Counted from the stretch's first letter, positions 16,056 to 24,946 are shown. The stretch is 36,755 nucleotides of DNA from GCA-2746795 sp964643965 (GCA_964643965.1 CAZXVH010000042.1:1-36755); one strand, 5' to 3'. Notes: generated from the letters alone by a model not told the origin. A program made the numbers and translations.

Positions 16056-16667
16056 ATGATGAATTTGCCGACTTCGCTGGTGCCGATGGTGATTGAAACA
16101 ACCGGGCGCGGCGAACGCGCTATGGATATTTACTCTTTGTTGTTGAAGGAGCGTATCATTATTTTGGGTACGCCTATCAATGACCAGATTGCCAATTTGA
16201 CGGTGGCCCAATTACTGTTTCTGGCCCGCGAAGACCCATCGAAGCCGATCCGTATGTATATTAACAGCCCAGGTGGGCAGGTTTACGCCGGCATGGCGAT
16301 TTATGATACCATGCAGCAAGTGGAGTGCCCGGTCTCGACAGTGGCGGTGGGGTTTACGGCCAGTTTTGGCACGGTGTTGTTGACGGCCGGCGCCAAAGGC
16401 ATGCGTTATGCGCTGCCCAATACCACCATCCATATGCACCAACCTTTAGGCGGGGCGCAGGGGCAGGCGTCTGATATTCAGATTCAGGCGAATGAGATTT
16501 TGCGGCTACGTGCTACCTTGAATAAGATTTTGAGCCACCATACCGGCCAGACCGAGCAAAAGATCGCCGAAGACACGGATCGGGATATGTACATGACGGC
16601 CGAAGACGCCAAGGAATATGGGTTGGTGGATGAGGTTTTAGTTCATCCGCTTAAGGAGAGTAAATAA
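16056..16667 (+). CDS. clpP: ATP-dependent Clp protease proteolytic subunit ClpP
   Basis: ClpP forms the barrel-shaped serine protease that degrades substrates unfolded by ClpX or ClpC. The 203-residue product has the expected catalytic triad: Ser in GFTASFGTVLLTAGA, His in IHMHQPLGG and Asp in TDRDMYMTAEDA. Around the serine, GFTASFGT departs from the usual GQAASMGA pattern. Oligomer contacts such as INSPGGQVYAGMAIYD are conserved. AAGGAG (16043-16048) sits seven bases before the ATG at 16056; a longer in-frame reading from 15990 has no such signal. clpX does not follow; a terminator does. Confidence 0.96.
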   Translation: MMNLPTSLVPMVIETTGRGERAMDIYSLLLKERIIILGTPINDQIANLTVAQLLFLAREDPSKPIRMYINSPGGQVYAGMAIYDTMQQVECPVSTVAVGFTASFGTVLLTAGAKGMRYALPNTTIHMHQPLGGAQGQASDIQIQANEILRLRATLNKILSHHTGQTEQKIAEDTDRDMYMTAEDAKEYGLVDEVLVHPLKESK

Positions 16668-16719
16668 GGGAAGCAGCACGGGGAAAACGGCCGTTTCTCC
16701 CCCATCATCTTCAAAAATA

Positions 16720-16747
16720 AAGCGTCTCACTCAGAGGCGCTTTTTTT
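16720..16747 (+). terminator. Intrinsic terminator of the tig-clpP unit
   Basis: AAGCGTCTC and GAGGCGCTT form a 9-bp stem with one G:T pair and a 5-base loop, and the T run at 16741-16747 follows. It lies about 50 bases past the clpP stop. An ACGGCCGT palindrome lies between them at 16687. Confidence 0.9.
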
Positions 16748-16767
16748 CTTAAAGTCAGCTATGAAAT

Positions 16768-16796
16768 TTGCCGTTGTGGTATACTCTACATATAAT
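16768..16796 (+). promoter_or_regulatory. Promoter for the Calx-beta/PPC protein gene
   Basis: TTGCCG (16768-16773) and a perfect TATAAT (16791-16796) are separated by 17 bases. The start would be near 16803, giving a leader of about 113 bases that contains the structure described at 16804-16859. Confidence 0.72.
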
Positions 16797-16803
16797 CCAT
16801 CTT

Positions 16804-16859
16804 AACAGGTGAAGCTATTTCGCACATCCCTTAACAACCTGTTCAAGATAGCTACACCT
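16804..16859 (+). promoter_or_regulatory. Leader with two competing pairings
   Basis: AGGTGaAGCTATTT (16807-16820) can pair with AAGATAGCTaCACCT (16845-16859), a stem of about 13 bp with one mismatch and one G:U. AACAGGT (16804-16810) can instead pair with ACCTGTT (16837-16843). The two pairings share bases 16807-16810, so they compete, or with the shorter form of the first stem they could form an H-type pseudoknot. No known riboswitch consensus was recognised. Confidence 0.5.
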
Positions 16860-16915
16860 ATCACGATCTGAGAGGATGGTAGTATCACCAGTAAGAATAT
16901 GAACAGGCCCCTTCT

Positions 16916-18754
16916 ATGAAAAATAAATTACGACATCAGGTTGTTCGTTTAGGCGTCAGCACCGGCCTCCTTTTGGGCGCTATCTTGTTTATCGGTTGGA
17001 TATTGCTGTTGTCTGTGCCCGTTCCAGAGGTTCAGGCTCAAACCCAGCCCACCGTATCCTTTCAAAGCACCTCCATTGATGTCTCTGAAGGAGATGGACA
17101 GGTGGTAGTGGTGGTGCGCCTTTCTGACCCTAACAATGTGCAAACGCAGACCGTCACAGTTGATTACGAATCCTTGTTTGGTACTGCTTCGAGCGGTGAC
17201 TTTACTAGCGTTAGCGGACAGCTGGCTTTTCCCCTAAATACCGTTACGCGCACCATCTCCGTAAATATTAGCAATGACAACATCCATGAACCCACAGAGT
17301 TTTTCTATCTGGAATTAAAGAATCCTGTCAATGCAGTGCTGGCTACTCCTTACCGCATTCAGGTCAATATTATTGATAACGATCCGCCGCCACAGCCGAC
17401 TGCTACCAGCGGCGGGCTGATCTTCCTGGATGCCTTTGAGCCGAATAACAGCTTTGCGCAGGCGTTTGTCACCGGCGCCGGGTCCAGTTTGTGCAATGCC
17501 ACCTTTTGGCCGGCCGGAGATGTAGATTATTATCGTTTCTTTGCTAAGGGTGGCGCCCGGTATCGTGTGGCCACTAAGAATTTGCAACCAGGCATTGATA
17601 CTGTCCTTACCGTCTACAATTCATCCGGTTCGCAGATTGCCCAAAATGATGATGTGGGGGAAGTGGGGACCGTACGCTCTCAAATTGAATTCACAGCCAA
17701 CGCCGATGGCAACTTCTACGCCTACGTGATCAATAAAGATCCATCAGACCCCACCAATAAAACCTACTGCCTTGAAGTTACAGAAATTCCATTGCCCACG
17801 CCCACGCCTTCGCAAACGCCTATGCCGGGCGCGGATGCCTGTGAGTTTAACAGCACCTTGGATTCAGCCTGTGTTATCGGTAGAGATGTGATTTATAACA
17901 TGACATTTGTACCCACGATGGGCAGCAGTCAGGATACTGACTTTTTCTGGCTGTGGATGAAAGTAGGGCTATATTACACCTGTGAGACCCAAAATCTTTC
18001 GCCTTATGCAGATACCAATATGATCTTCTTAGATCAAAACGGGCATGATTTCATCCCGAATTTGGGTAATGATGACAAAGCGCCGGGAGATTATGGCAGC
18101 AAACTCACCATCCGAGCGCCATACACCGGTTATCTGTCCATTGTGGTAGGCCCGGTTAACCCGCCGCCTTATGAAATATCTGATCTACAAACCTATGAGA
18201 TCGTCTGTTTTGAAGAACCGGTGACGCCCACACCCACCCCTTCATCCACCAATACGCCGCCGCCTTTTGTGCCTCCCCCGGTTAATGGGGGTGGTACGGG
18301 TGGCGGGGTGGTTTCTGCCACGCCCACGCCAGACGGGACACAGTCACCGACGCCGACGCCTTTTGATCCCTCTTCTATTTTTCTCACCTTAACGCCACCT
18401 GCGCCCCCCCTGGTGCAAATTAACCCGCTGCCTACGCCCACACCTGCCTCGGGTGGACAGCGTTTAGCCAATGTCAATGTGACCTTGTATTATGACAGCA
18501 ATAATAATTACATGCCTGAATTAACGGAAGGTATTTTAGATGTGGCTGTGGCGCTCTACGATAATACCTCGGGGCAGCTGTTGGCTTTTGGCTATACCAA
18601 TGAGACCGGTTCGATCCGCTTTGAAAATATTAGCGCTGCCGGCGCCTTGCGCGTTTCTGTGCCGTTTTTGAGCTACAGCCAGGTTGTGTTTGGCGATGAA
18701 TCCAATATCCTGATTCGGGTGGCGCCGCAACAACTGCCCGGGGCGATCCCCTAG
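16916..18754 (+). CDS. Secreted protein with Calx-beta and PPC-like domains
   Basis: The 612-residue product starts with a signal peptide or membrane anchor (about 12-42, ending PVPEVQAQ). A Calx-beta domain follows (about 47-160: IDVSEGDGQVVVVVRLSD, then EFFYLELKNP and IIDNDPP). Two regions resemble bacterial pre-peptidase C-terminal domains (about 170-290 and 305-425), the first opening with FEPNNSFAQA and DVDYYRFFAKGG. Pro/Thr-rich linkers join the parts. The last 90 residues look like a Cna-B/SdrD-type beta fold (VTLYYDSNNNYMPELTEGI). No catalytic residues are apparent; it is probably a surface or extracellular binding protein. No good ribosome binding site is seen. The next gene starts 27 bases after its stop. 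Confidence 0.75.
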   Translation: MKNKLRHQVVRLGVSTGLLLGAILFIGWILLLSVPVPEVQAQTQPTVSFQSTSIDVSEGDGQVVVVVRLSDPNNVQTQTVTVDYESLFGTASSGDFTSVSGQLAFPLNTVTRTISVNISNDNIHEPTEFFYLELKNPVNAVLATPYRIQVNIIDNDPPPQPTATSGGLIFLDAFEPNNSFAQAFVTGAGSSLCNATFWPAGDVDYYRFFAKGGARYRVATKNLQPGIDTVLTVYNSSGSQIAQNDDVGEVGTVRSQIEFTANADGNFYAYVINKDPSDPTNKTYCLEVTEIPLPTPTPSQTPMPGADACEFNSTLDSACVIGRDVIYNMTFVPTMGSSQDTDFFWLWMKVGLYYTCETQNLSPYADTNMIFLDQNGHDFIPNLGNDDKAPGDYGSKLTIRAPYTGYLSIVVGPVNPPPYEISDLQTYEIVCFEEPVTPTPTPSSTNTPPPFVPPPVNGGGTGGGVVSATPTPDGTQSPTPTPFDPSSIFLTLTPPAPPLVQINPLPTPTPASGGQRLANVNVTLYYDSNNNYMPELTEGILDVAVALYDNTSGQLLAFGYTNETGSIRFENISAAGALRVSVPFLSYSQVVFGDESNILIRVAPQQLPGAIP

Positions 18755-18781
18755 TTATTTACTGTTCATTGAAGGTTATCT

Positions 18782-20182
18782 ATGCCGCCAGAAACACAAG
18801 AAAGTACGCCAGTTGAAGGGGAAACAAACGGCCGTTCCTTATCTGCCCTTATCAAGGAAAACCGAGGATTTGTCATTGGTCTGGTAGTGGCCATGGCCCT
18901 GATGGGTTTGTGCCTGACGCCTACTTTCTTATTTTTACTGGTGCGCGGCGCTGACGGCAATGTGTTCAACTTTGGCAGAGAGCCAACCCCCTTTGCTACC
19001 TCTGTTTCCTCAAGCATCTCGGCCAACACCTCCATTGTGCAGGGTATTGGCCCCTCTGATACCGTCTCGGTGACGCTGGATATACCGGCCACCCTGACCA
19101 TAAACGGCCGTTCCCATTCCGTTCAGCCTCAAGTGATACCCGCCGATGGCGCCTGGAACCCAGACCTGGATGAAGCGGAAGCCGCCTGGGTATTCGGCAC
19201 GGTTATCAACTACGTCTTTGGCCTGCCCAACACGCAGGAGGCGCGCAGTTTGCTGGAAAGCATGGGGCCTGGCGACGAATTTGAGATGATCACCCAAAAT
19301 GGCATCCCCTTTGTTTTTTCGTTTGACAGCATGGAGATGGTTCCACCCAACAACCGGGATATTTACAACCAGCAGTCACCCGGCGCCACCCTTATTTTGA
19401 CCGACGGCCAGGAAGAAGAACGCCTGGTGGTGAGAGGCCGTTATGTCGTTTCCGAAACCGCCAGCAATTTTCAGGCAAATACCTGTGAAGTGGGCGAAGT
19501 ATGCCAGGTGGGGAACTTACAACTGGTGGTGACTGGCGTTTCTTACGACCCCAGCCAGGGCAATGCCCCCGACGGTTTTGCTTTCTACCGGGTTGATTAC
19601 CAGGTGGAAAATGTGGGCGGCGCGGCCATCAATACCAGCAACTTAAAACTGAGCCTGACAGACGATATTGGTAATCAATATGCCCTCAGCCCGGTTGCCA
19701 GCCAGTCGGGTAATTACCCTGTTTTGAGCGGCCCTTTAAACGTGGGCCAGATTTTGCAGGCAACGGCCGGATACCGCATTCCCCAAGGTTTAGAGAGCCA
19801 GACGGTGCAATGGGTGATCACCGATGCAGAAACCGGCGCTCAAATCCAGGTTGTTATTGATTTTGGTGGGGGCAGTGGGGCCGCCGCTCAAACCAGCATC
19901 ACCCTCATCGGAGCCACTATTTCTGATGACCAGACTGCCTTGCTCATGGATGGGCAGATCACAAATTTAGGGGCACAGCCGGTGGTGGTGAATCAACGTG
20001 ATTTGTCATTGCGTACCGGGGATGGCGCCAGTTTCTTATTATTAGCGACCAACCCGGAGTTTCCCTGGACCGTGCCCCCCGGCCAAACCTTGCAATTTTT
20101 TGTGCGTTATCAGAACCCGCAGGCGGAAACGGCCGTTTTCACCGTCCTCAACCAATCATTCCAACTCAACTTTGTTCGGTAA
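18782..20182 (+). CDS. Membrane-anchored exported protein with DUF4352-like domain
   Basis: The 466-residue product has a short cytoplasmic N-terminus, one membrane segment (about 30-54) and a large extracytoplasmic part. Residues about 230-350 look like a telokin/DUF4352-type beta sandwich (CQVGNLQLVVTGVSYD, then VDYQVENVGGAAINTSNLKL). A similar but weaker unit ends the protein. No enzymatic motif is visible. GAAGG (18771-18775) sits six bases before the ATG. It probably shares a transcript with the Calx-beta gene. Its last 17 bases overlap the convergent gene at 20166. Confidence 0.65.
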   Translation: MPPETQESTPVEGETNGRSLSALIKENRGFVIGLVVAMALMGLCLTPTFLFLLVRGADGNVFNFGREPTPFATSVSSSISANTSIVQGIGPSDTVSVTLDIPATLTINGRSHSVQPQVIPADGAWNPDLDEAEAAWVFGTVINYVFGLPNTQEARSLLESMGPGDEFEMITQNGIPFVFSFDSMEMVPPNNRDIYNQQSPGATLILTDGQEEERLVVRGRYVVSETASNFQANTCEVGEVCQVGNLQLVVTGVSYDPSQGNAPDGFAFYRVDYQVENVGGAAINTSNLKLSLTDDIGNQYALSPVASQSGNYPVLSGPLNVGQILQATAGYRIPQGLESQTVQWVITDAETGAQIQVVIDFGGGSGAAAQTSITLIGATISDDQTALLMDGQITNLGAQPVVVNQRDLSLRTGDGASFLLLATNPEFPWTVPPGQTLQFFVRYQNPQAETAVFTVLNQSFQLNFVR

Positions 20183-20723
20183 CGTCAGACTCCGTGCCGT
20201 TCACCAAAAACTCCATCGAAGAACGTCCCCCGCTGATGCGCCGGCTGGAGTGATACAGCAGCATCCCCGTGATAATCGAAATAGCTCCCAAAAATAAACC
20301 AGCTACCTGCAATGGGCCAGAAAACGGCCGGGCAAATGAAGGATTTACATGGGTGCCAATGCCGATCAAATCGGCAAAACCGGCGACGTACATAAACACC
20401 AAACCGGTCGCGCCCAGGCGAATGCCAATGTCCGCCTGCAAAGATTGGGGGGCCTCCGGCTGCCGCAGCGTATGTAGATACAAAAAGCCGGCCAGCGTCA
20501 GGCAAGAAACGCCCAGGAGAAACTGCAACATTTGCACCGCGCCAAAACCTGGCGTGATATCCAGGCCCAAATACTCAGCTGCCAGCGCCAAAAAAACCAG
20601 GCTGACGCCTAAAACAGAAAAAGTGATGACCAGAATTTGCTGCAACCGCTTGACGCTGTTGCCATTATGCACATCATTTGTATTTGGCGGATCCGGCTGT
20701 GTGGTGGCATCTTGTTCGTTCAT
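20166..20723 (-). CDS. Four-helix integral membrane protein, function unknown
   Basis: The 185-residue product has a polar N-terminus (1-25) and four hydrophobic segments at about 29-49, 63-84, 100-120 and 140-158. No family was recognised. AAGGAA lies a few bases upstream of the ATG. A strong terminator hairpin ends only 14 bases before the start codon, so either transcription from the tRNA-Pro promoter reads through the hairpin or the promoter is hidden. The 3' end overlaps the convergent gene by 17 bases. Confidence 0.6.
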   Translation of the reverse strand: MNEQDATTQPDPPNTNDVHNGNSVKRLQQILVITFSVLGVSLVFLALAAEYLGLDITPGFGAVQMLQFLLGVSCLTLAGFLYLHTLRQPEAPQSLQADIGIRLGATGLVFMYVAGFADLIGIGTHVNPSFARPFSGPLQVAGLFLGAISIITGMLLYHSSRRISGGRSSMEFLVNGTESDVTEQS

Positions 20724-20737
20724 GGATTCCTTAAATG

Positions 20738-20770
20738 AAAACGCCGCTCCAACCGATGAAGCGGCGTTTT
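20738..20770 (-). terminator. Intrinsic terminator of tRNA-Pro
   Basis: AAAACGCCGCT (20738-20748) and AGCGGCGTTTT (20760-20770) are perfect 11-bp complements with an 11-base loop. On the minus strand the stem ends in a T run just after the tRNA. The hairpin is symmetrical and could work in either direction. Confidence 0.85.
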
Positions 20771-20776
20771 AACCAG

Positions 20777-20850
20777 TCGGGGCAGCGGGATTCGAACCCA
20801 CGACCTCTTCAACCCCATTGAAGCGCGCTACCAAGCTGCGCCATGCCCCG
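20777..20850 (-). tRNA. tRNA-Pro (anticodon GGG)
   Basis: On the minus strand the acceptor CGGGGCA pairs with TGCCCCG, with discriminator A and no encoded CCA. The anticodon arm is CTTCA, loop ATGGGGT, TGAAG, giving anticodon GGG for CCC codons. The T arm GTGGGTTCGAATCCCGC is typical. The 74-base length is normal. Confidence 0.97.
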
Positions 20851-20861
20851 AATGCGGCGGC

Positions 20862-20891
20862 ATTATAGCAAAAACGATGATCTCGCGCCAA
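20862..20891 (-). promoter_or_regulatory. Promoter of tRNA-Pro
   Basis: On the minus strand TTGGCG (20886-20891) and a perfect TATAAT (20862-20867) are separated by 18 bases. The start would fall a few bases before the tRNA. The -35 box lies just past the stop of the CPBP protease gene. Confidence 0.75.
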
Positions 20892-20897
20892 CTTTGC

Positions 20898-21893
20898 TCA
20901 TCCCACCATTTGCTCTAATTGCAAGGCGATCAAACTCAATAAACCCAGCACAAAATTATAACCGGCATGAACAAAAATGGCGGTACTGGTATTGTAGCGG
21001 CGGCGAATCAACCCCAGGATGATACCGATGAAAAATACCACCACTGTTACCGGGGTGATGCCGTATTGCACATGGGCGGCGGCAAATAAAAAGGAGGTAA
21101 AACCGAGGCCCAAAACAGGTTGGACTGCGCCACGAAACAGCAGTTCTTCGCCCAGGCCCGTGGCGGCGGCCAACAGCAGCCATTCAGCCAGGGTGTCGAT
21201 ATTGCCAAATAGTTCGCTGCTGATGCCTTCTAGCAGTTCCGCCTGGGAGCTGTCTAGCAGCAGCCAGATAGCGCCCGCCACCGATTGCATGAACACCAGC
21301 ACCATGATCCAGCCCAATCCGACCAGTAGCTGATGTCTGGTGGGGCGTTCCAACCCCAAGCGCTGCCGGGTATCCCGGGGAGAGCGGCGCGTATACAGGC
21401 CCACGCCCAACAGAGCGATACTGATAAAGATGGCTTGGGTGAGCAGGATTTCATAGATGGAGGCGGCAACGGCCGTTTCTGCCAATCCCGCCAGCCCCCC
21501 CTGTGTCAGCGAAAAAACGGTGTTGCCCACCAGATAACCGGCCAAAATTAGCGCCAGTGCATGGACGGCCGAGTCCGCTTGCAAAGGCGTTAGTTTTGCC
21601 CAGAAGCGGCGCACCGGCGGCAGGCATACCAGCACACCCCACAAGCCCATGCCGGCCACACTGAATCCGGCGCTTTGCCAGTTGAGAACGGCCGTTTCCT
21701 GATTCAAGCCCACGCCCTGCCAAAAGTCTGGCGGCAACGTGGCTAACGCCAGCCCCAGCAGCAAGACGGCTCCGTTCATCCCCAACAGCAGCCAGATAAA
21801 CCGGCGAATATTTTTTGAATTTTGGCGGGCTTCCACGATATTTGCCAGGAGAATCAGCCCCATGAAAACAATCAATCCTAAACCAATCGGCAT
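20898..21893 (-). CDS. CPBP-family intramembrane metalloprotease
   Basis: The 331-residue product is a multi-pass membrane protein of the CAAX protease/bacteriocin-processing (CPBP) family. Its three signature motifs are visible in the last third: GEELLFRG (EExxxR), FAAAHVQYG (FxxxH) and HAGYNFVLG (HxxxN). These glutamates and histidines bind the catalytic metal. About eight hydrophobic segments are apparent. The substrate is unknown; some relatives act on small peptides or prenylated proteins. The start at 21893 follows an AAAGGA-like site and begins directly with a membrane segment; a frame extending to 21968 adds a polar stretch and is less likely. Confidence 0.9.
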   Translation of the reverse strand: MPIGLGLIVFMGLILLANIVEARQNSKNIRRFIWLLLGMNGAVLLLGLALATLPPDFWQGVGLNQETAVLNWQSAGFSVAGMGLWGVLVCLPPVRRFWAKLTPLQADSAVHALALILAGYLVGNTVFSLTQGGLAGLAETAVAASIYEILLTQAIFISIALLGVGLYTRRSPRDTRQRLGLERPTRHQLLVGLGWIMVLVFMQSVAGAIWLLLDSSQAELLEGISSELFGNIDTLAEWLLLAAATGLGEELLFRGAVQPVLGLGFTSFLFAAAHVQYGITPVTVVVFFIGIILGLIRRRYNTSTAIFVHAGYNFVLGLLSLIALQLEQMVG

Positions 21894-22065
21894 TGAGCGA
21901 ATCCTTTGTTTGTGTGTGGCAAGTGGCGTGTTGCAGCGTGATTGATAAATCGTGTGCAAACCAGCCACCTATACCAGATAGAATGTGTCGGGAAGTCTAT
22001 ACGCGCTTGTGGCCGTTCTCTGACCGCGCCTCTTTTGGTTAGACCCGTTGCCAGTATAACGCAGT

Positions 22066-22094
22066 TTGGCAAGAGCGCATGAGAGGCTTACAAT
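22066..22094 (+). promoter_or_regulatory. Promoter placed for leaderless transcription
   Basis: TTGGCA (22066-22071) and TACAAT (22089-22094) are separated by 17 bases. Nine bases separate the -10 from the ATG at 22104, so the transcript should start at or within about three bases of the codon. No Shine-Dalgarno sequence is present. Confidence 0.65.
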
Positions 22095-22103
22095 CCAGAA
22101 AAT

Positions 22104-23456
22104 ATGGACGAAAAACTAAAGGAGAAACTGCGCCGCCTGGGCGTCTCTAAAGGGGCGCGAAACCTGAAAACTGCGCCGAAGCCCCCACCTATGCCGAATC
22201 TGGATTCGGCCGAACGGCCGTTTCGCCAAGCTCAAGACAAGCCGTTATCCCCCCCTGCTTCTTCTCTCTTTGAAGAAGGATTCGATCCGCCGCAGCTGAT
22301 TGACGCGCTGCTGCCCGGCATCTACCGTCAGGAGACGGCCGAAGGCGCTTGTTACGTCCTGGACAAAGTGTATCCGCTCACTTACCAGCACGGGCAAGAG
22401 CGGCTGCAAGATTTACTGGCTCTCTCGCCCGCCCCGGCCGTTCGTTTCACCGGCGATCCGCGCCTGGCTGAGACCCAGTTCCGCGATTTTCTCTTCATCG
22501 ACACCGAAACCACCGGCCTGGCCGGCGCAGGTACGCTGGCTTTCATGGTCGGCGCCGCCTTTTTTGAACGGGGCGCGGCGGGAGATGTCTTTGTGGTGCG
22601 CCAATATTTTTTGCGCGACCATGGCGACGAGCCGGCCATGCTCTTGCTGCTGGAGGAGTTGCTGGCTGAGAAAACGGGGCTGATCACCTTTAACGGCCGT
22701 TCCTTCGACATCCCTCTGCTCGACAACCGCTTCCTCATGAACCGGATGCGCAGCGACATCCGTCAGCGTCCCCACATCGACCTGCTGCCCCCTTCGCGCC
22801 GTTTGTGGCGGCAGCGGCTTGGCTCCTGCGCTTTGGGCAGCCTGGAAGTAAGCCTGCTCGGGCTGCACCGCAGCCAGGAAGATGTGCCCGGCTTCCTCAT
22901 CCCCAGCCTCTACCACGCCTATCTGCGCCACGGCGACGCCCGCCAACTCAGCCGCGTTTTCTACCACAACCAGATCGACATGATGTCGATGGTGACGCTG
23001 GCGCAGCGGGTGATGCGTCAGTTTGCCCACGTCCAGACCGGCGATCATCCCATCGATCTCTACAGCCTGGGCAAATGGCAGGCGGCGCTGGGTGAATTGG
23101 ACGTATCAGAGCAAACGCTCAAACAAGCGGTGCAGGGCGACTTACCCCTGGAAACCTACCATCAAGCGTTGGCCGAACTGGGCGCTTTGCTCAAACGGCA
23201 AGGTCGTCGCGCTGAAGCGGCGCCTTACTGGCAGCAAATCGCTGCCACCAGCTATGACAGTGTAGAGGCGCACATCGAACTCGCCAAATATTATGAATGG
23301 CACGATCCAGACCTGGCGGCGGCCATCGCCTGGACAGAGCAGGCATTGACCCTCAGCCAAAGCTGGCCGTCCAGCCGCGCCGCCCTCGTACAAGCGGAGC
23401 TAGAACATCGGCTGATGCGTCTTCAGAGCAAAATGGCCGTGGCAAATCAGGAATAA
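22104..23456 (+). CDS. RNase H-like (YprB-type) exonuclease with TPR repeats
   Basis: The 450-residue product has a disordered N-terminus and a DnaQ/RNase H-like domain at about 125-290. The first acidic motif is FIDTETTG (Asp133, Glu135), followed by FNGRSFDIPLLDNRF and a late HNQIDMMSM motif with Asp. This is the pattern of YprB-type predicted exonucleases. The C-terminal third (about 310-440) is helical with TPR-like repeats (for example AALGELDVSEQTLKQAVQ), suggesting a protein partner. The substrate is unknown. A DNA glycosylase homologue follows on the same strand from a separate promoter. Confidence 0.82.
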   Translation: MDEKLKEKLRRLGVSKGARNLKTAPKPPPMPNLDSAERPFRQAQDKPLSPPASSLFEEGFDPPQLIDALLPGIYRQETAEGACYVLDKVYPLTYQHGQERLQDLLALSPAPAVRFTGDPRLAETQFRDFLFIDTETTGLAGAGTLAFMVGAAFFERGAAGDVFVVRQYFLRDHGDEPAMLLLLEELLAEKTGLITFNGRSFDIPLLDNRFLMNRMRSDIRQRPHIDLLPPSRRLWRQRLGSCALGSLEVSLLGLHRSQEDVPGFLIPSLYHAYLRHGDARQLSRVFYHNQIDMMSMVTLAQRVMRQFAHVQTGDHPIDLYSLGKWQAALGELDVSEQTLKQAVQGDLPLETYHQALAELGALLKRQGRRAEAAPYWQQIAATSYDSVEAHIELAKYYEWHDPDLAAAIAWTEQALTLSQSWPSSRAALVQAELEHRLMRLQSKMAVANQE

Positions 23457-23604
23457 GCAGCTCTTCTGGGCGCTGATTCCAGAACGGCCGTTTACCTGGC
23501 AATGCATGATGTGGTCGAAAACGGTCATTACTGGGCAGACAAGAAAATCCGCCCCGTACTCCCCAATGCTGTTTATGCCAGAAGCTACAGGGTAAAACAG
23601 AGCT

Positions 23605-23632
23605 TTGTTTTTTAGCCTCTTTGTTCTATACT
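23605..23632 (+). promoter_or_regulatory. Promoter placed for leaderless transcription
   Basis: TTGTTT (23605-23610) and TATACT (23627-23632) are separated by 16 bases, with only seven bases between the -10 and the ATG at 23640. The AGGA just before the ATG is too close to act as a normal ribosome binding site. Confidence 0.55.
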
Positions 23633-23639
23633 CCAGGAT

Positions 23640-24866
23640 ATGAATCGTGAACTCACCTTGCAAACTGTCCGTCGTTTGGCAATTAGTCGTCAGTGGCTAA
23701 ACGGCCGTTCCCCAACCCCAGCCCTGCTCGACCTCATCCGCGACCTCGGCTGTCTGCAACTTGACCCCATCAGCGTCGTCGAGCGCCCCCATTACCTCAT
23801 TCCCTGGAGCCGTTTGGGTAACTATGACCGCGCTGAGCTAGACCGCCTGCTCTGGGAAGAGCGGACCTTGTTTGAGTATTGGGCCCACGCCGCTTCCATT
23901 GTCCTCACCGAAGAGTATCCCGTCCACCAGTGGCATATGCGCCGCCGCCGCGACGCCGATTTTGAACGCTACCTCCACAGCCGTCTCAACGGCGATGTAG
24001 ACGTGCCCGCCCTCACCCAAACCATTCTGGCGCGGCTGGCCCGCGATAAAGCCGTTTTCTCCCGCGAGATCAGCGATGGCATCGAAAATCCCGATCCCGA
24101 TACAGACTGGTACAGCGGCCGTTACGTGCCGCGCATCCTCGATCACCTGTGGACGAAGGGGGACGCTATGATTGTCGGACGGCAGGGCAAACAGCGCCAA
24201 TGGGGGCTAACCGCCGACTTTTTACCCGACTGGACGCCCCGCGACGAATGGGACGATACCCAAGTGTGCCGCTTCGCCGTGCAAAAAGCGGTACGCGCCC
24301 TGGGCGCGGCCACCAGTAAACAGATCAAACAGCATTACACGCGCCAGCGTTATCCCAGGCTGTCCCCAACCATCAAACAGCTGGTCAAGGAGGGTATTCT
24401 CATCCCTGTCGCCATACGCGCAGAGGCTGGCTTACTGCCCGGAGAGTGGCTGATGCACCGCGATGATTTGCCGCTGTTGGCTCAGATTGAGCAGGGCGAC
24501 TGGCAGCCACGCACCACCTTGCTCTCCCCTTTCGACAATCTTATTTGCGACCGGGAGCGCACGGAACTACTGTTTGATTTCCGCTTCCGCATTGAGATTT
24601 ATGTGCCGGCCGCCAAACGTGAATTTGGTTATTATGTGCTGCCCATTTTGCATGGCGACCAGTTTATCGGCCGTATTGACATGAAGATGGATCGCAGAAA
24701 AGGGGTATTGGCGGCGCAAAATGTGTATGCGGAGGTGGGGGCGCCAGAAGATGAGGGGGTGATAACGGCCGTTCGCGACGCCGTTTATGATCTCGCCCAA
24801 TTTTTAGCGGCAGAGCAGGTAACCTGGGGAAATGTCCCCGCTCCGTGGCAGGTCGTAAAAGGATAA
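23640..24866 (+). CDS. YcaQ/AlkX-family winged-helix DNA glycosylase
   Basis: The 408-residue product matches the HTH_42/YcaQ family, made of winged-helix modules and a beta barrel. Characterised members remove alkylated or crosslinked bases from DNA. LGCLQLDPISVVERPHY places Gln40-Leu-Asp42 at the QxD position, the AlkX-type version of the catalytic motif (AlkZ has QxQ). Other family-like segments include LFEYWAHAASIV and TTLLSPFDNLICDRERTELLF. An ACGGCCGT palindrome inside the gene encodes part of NGRS. No Shine-Dalgarno sequence precedes the ATG. It ends at a strong shared terminator. Confidence 0.87.
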   Translation: MNRELTLQTVRRLAISRQWLNGRSPTPALLDLIRDLGCLQLDPISVVERPHYLIPWSRLGNYDRAELDRLLWEERTLFEYWAHAASIVLTEEYPVHQWHMRRRRDADFERYLHSRLNGDVDVPALTQTILARLARDKAVFSREISDGIENPDPDTDWYSGRYVPRILDHLWTKGDAMIVGRQGKQRQWGLTADFLPDWTPRDEWDDTQVCRFAVQKAVRALGAATSKQIKQHYTRQRYPRLSPTIKQLVKEGILIPVAIRAEAGLLPGEWLMHRDDLPLLAQIEQGDWQPRTTLLSPFDNLICDRERTELLFDFRFRIEIYVPAAKREFGYYVLPILHGDQFIGRIDMKMDRRKGVLAAQNVYAEVGAPEDEGVITAVRDAVYDLAQFLAAEQVTWGNVPAPWQVVKG

Positions 24867-24879
24867 AAAGGTGAGAATC

Positions 24880-24914
24880 AAAAAGCCTTCCTTGTTTAGA
24901 GGAAGGCTTTTTTT
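24880..24914 (+). terminator. Bidirectional intrinsic terminator
   Basis: AAAAAGCCTTCCT and AGGAAGGCTTTTT form a perfect 13-bp stem with a 7-base loop, followed by T to 24914. On the minus strand it also ends in five T, so it can serve the convergent gene at 24947. Confidence 0.93.
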
Positions 24915-24946
24915 GATCTGCAATACTTGGAGGAAATACGGTTTAT

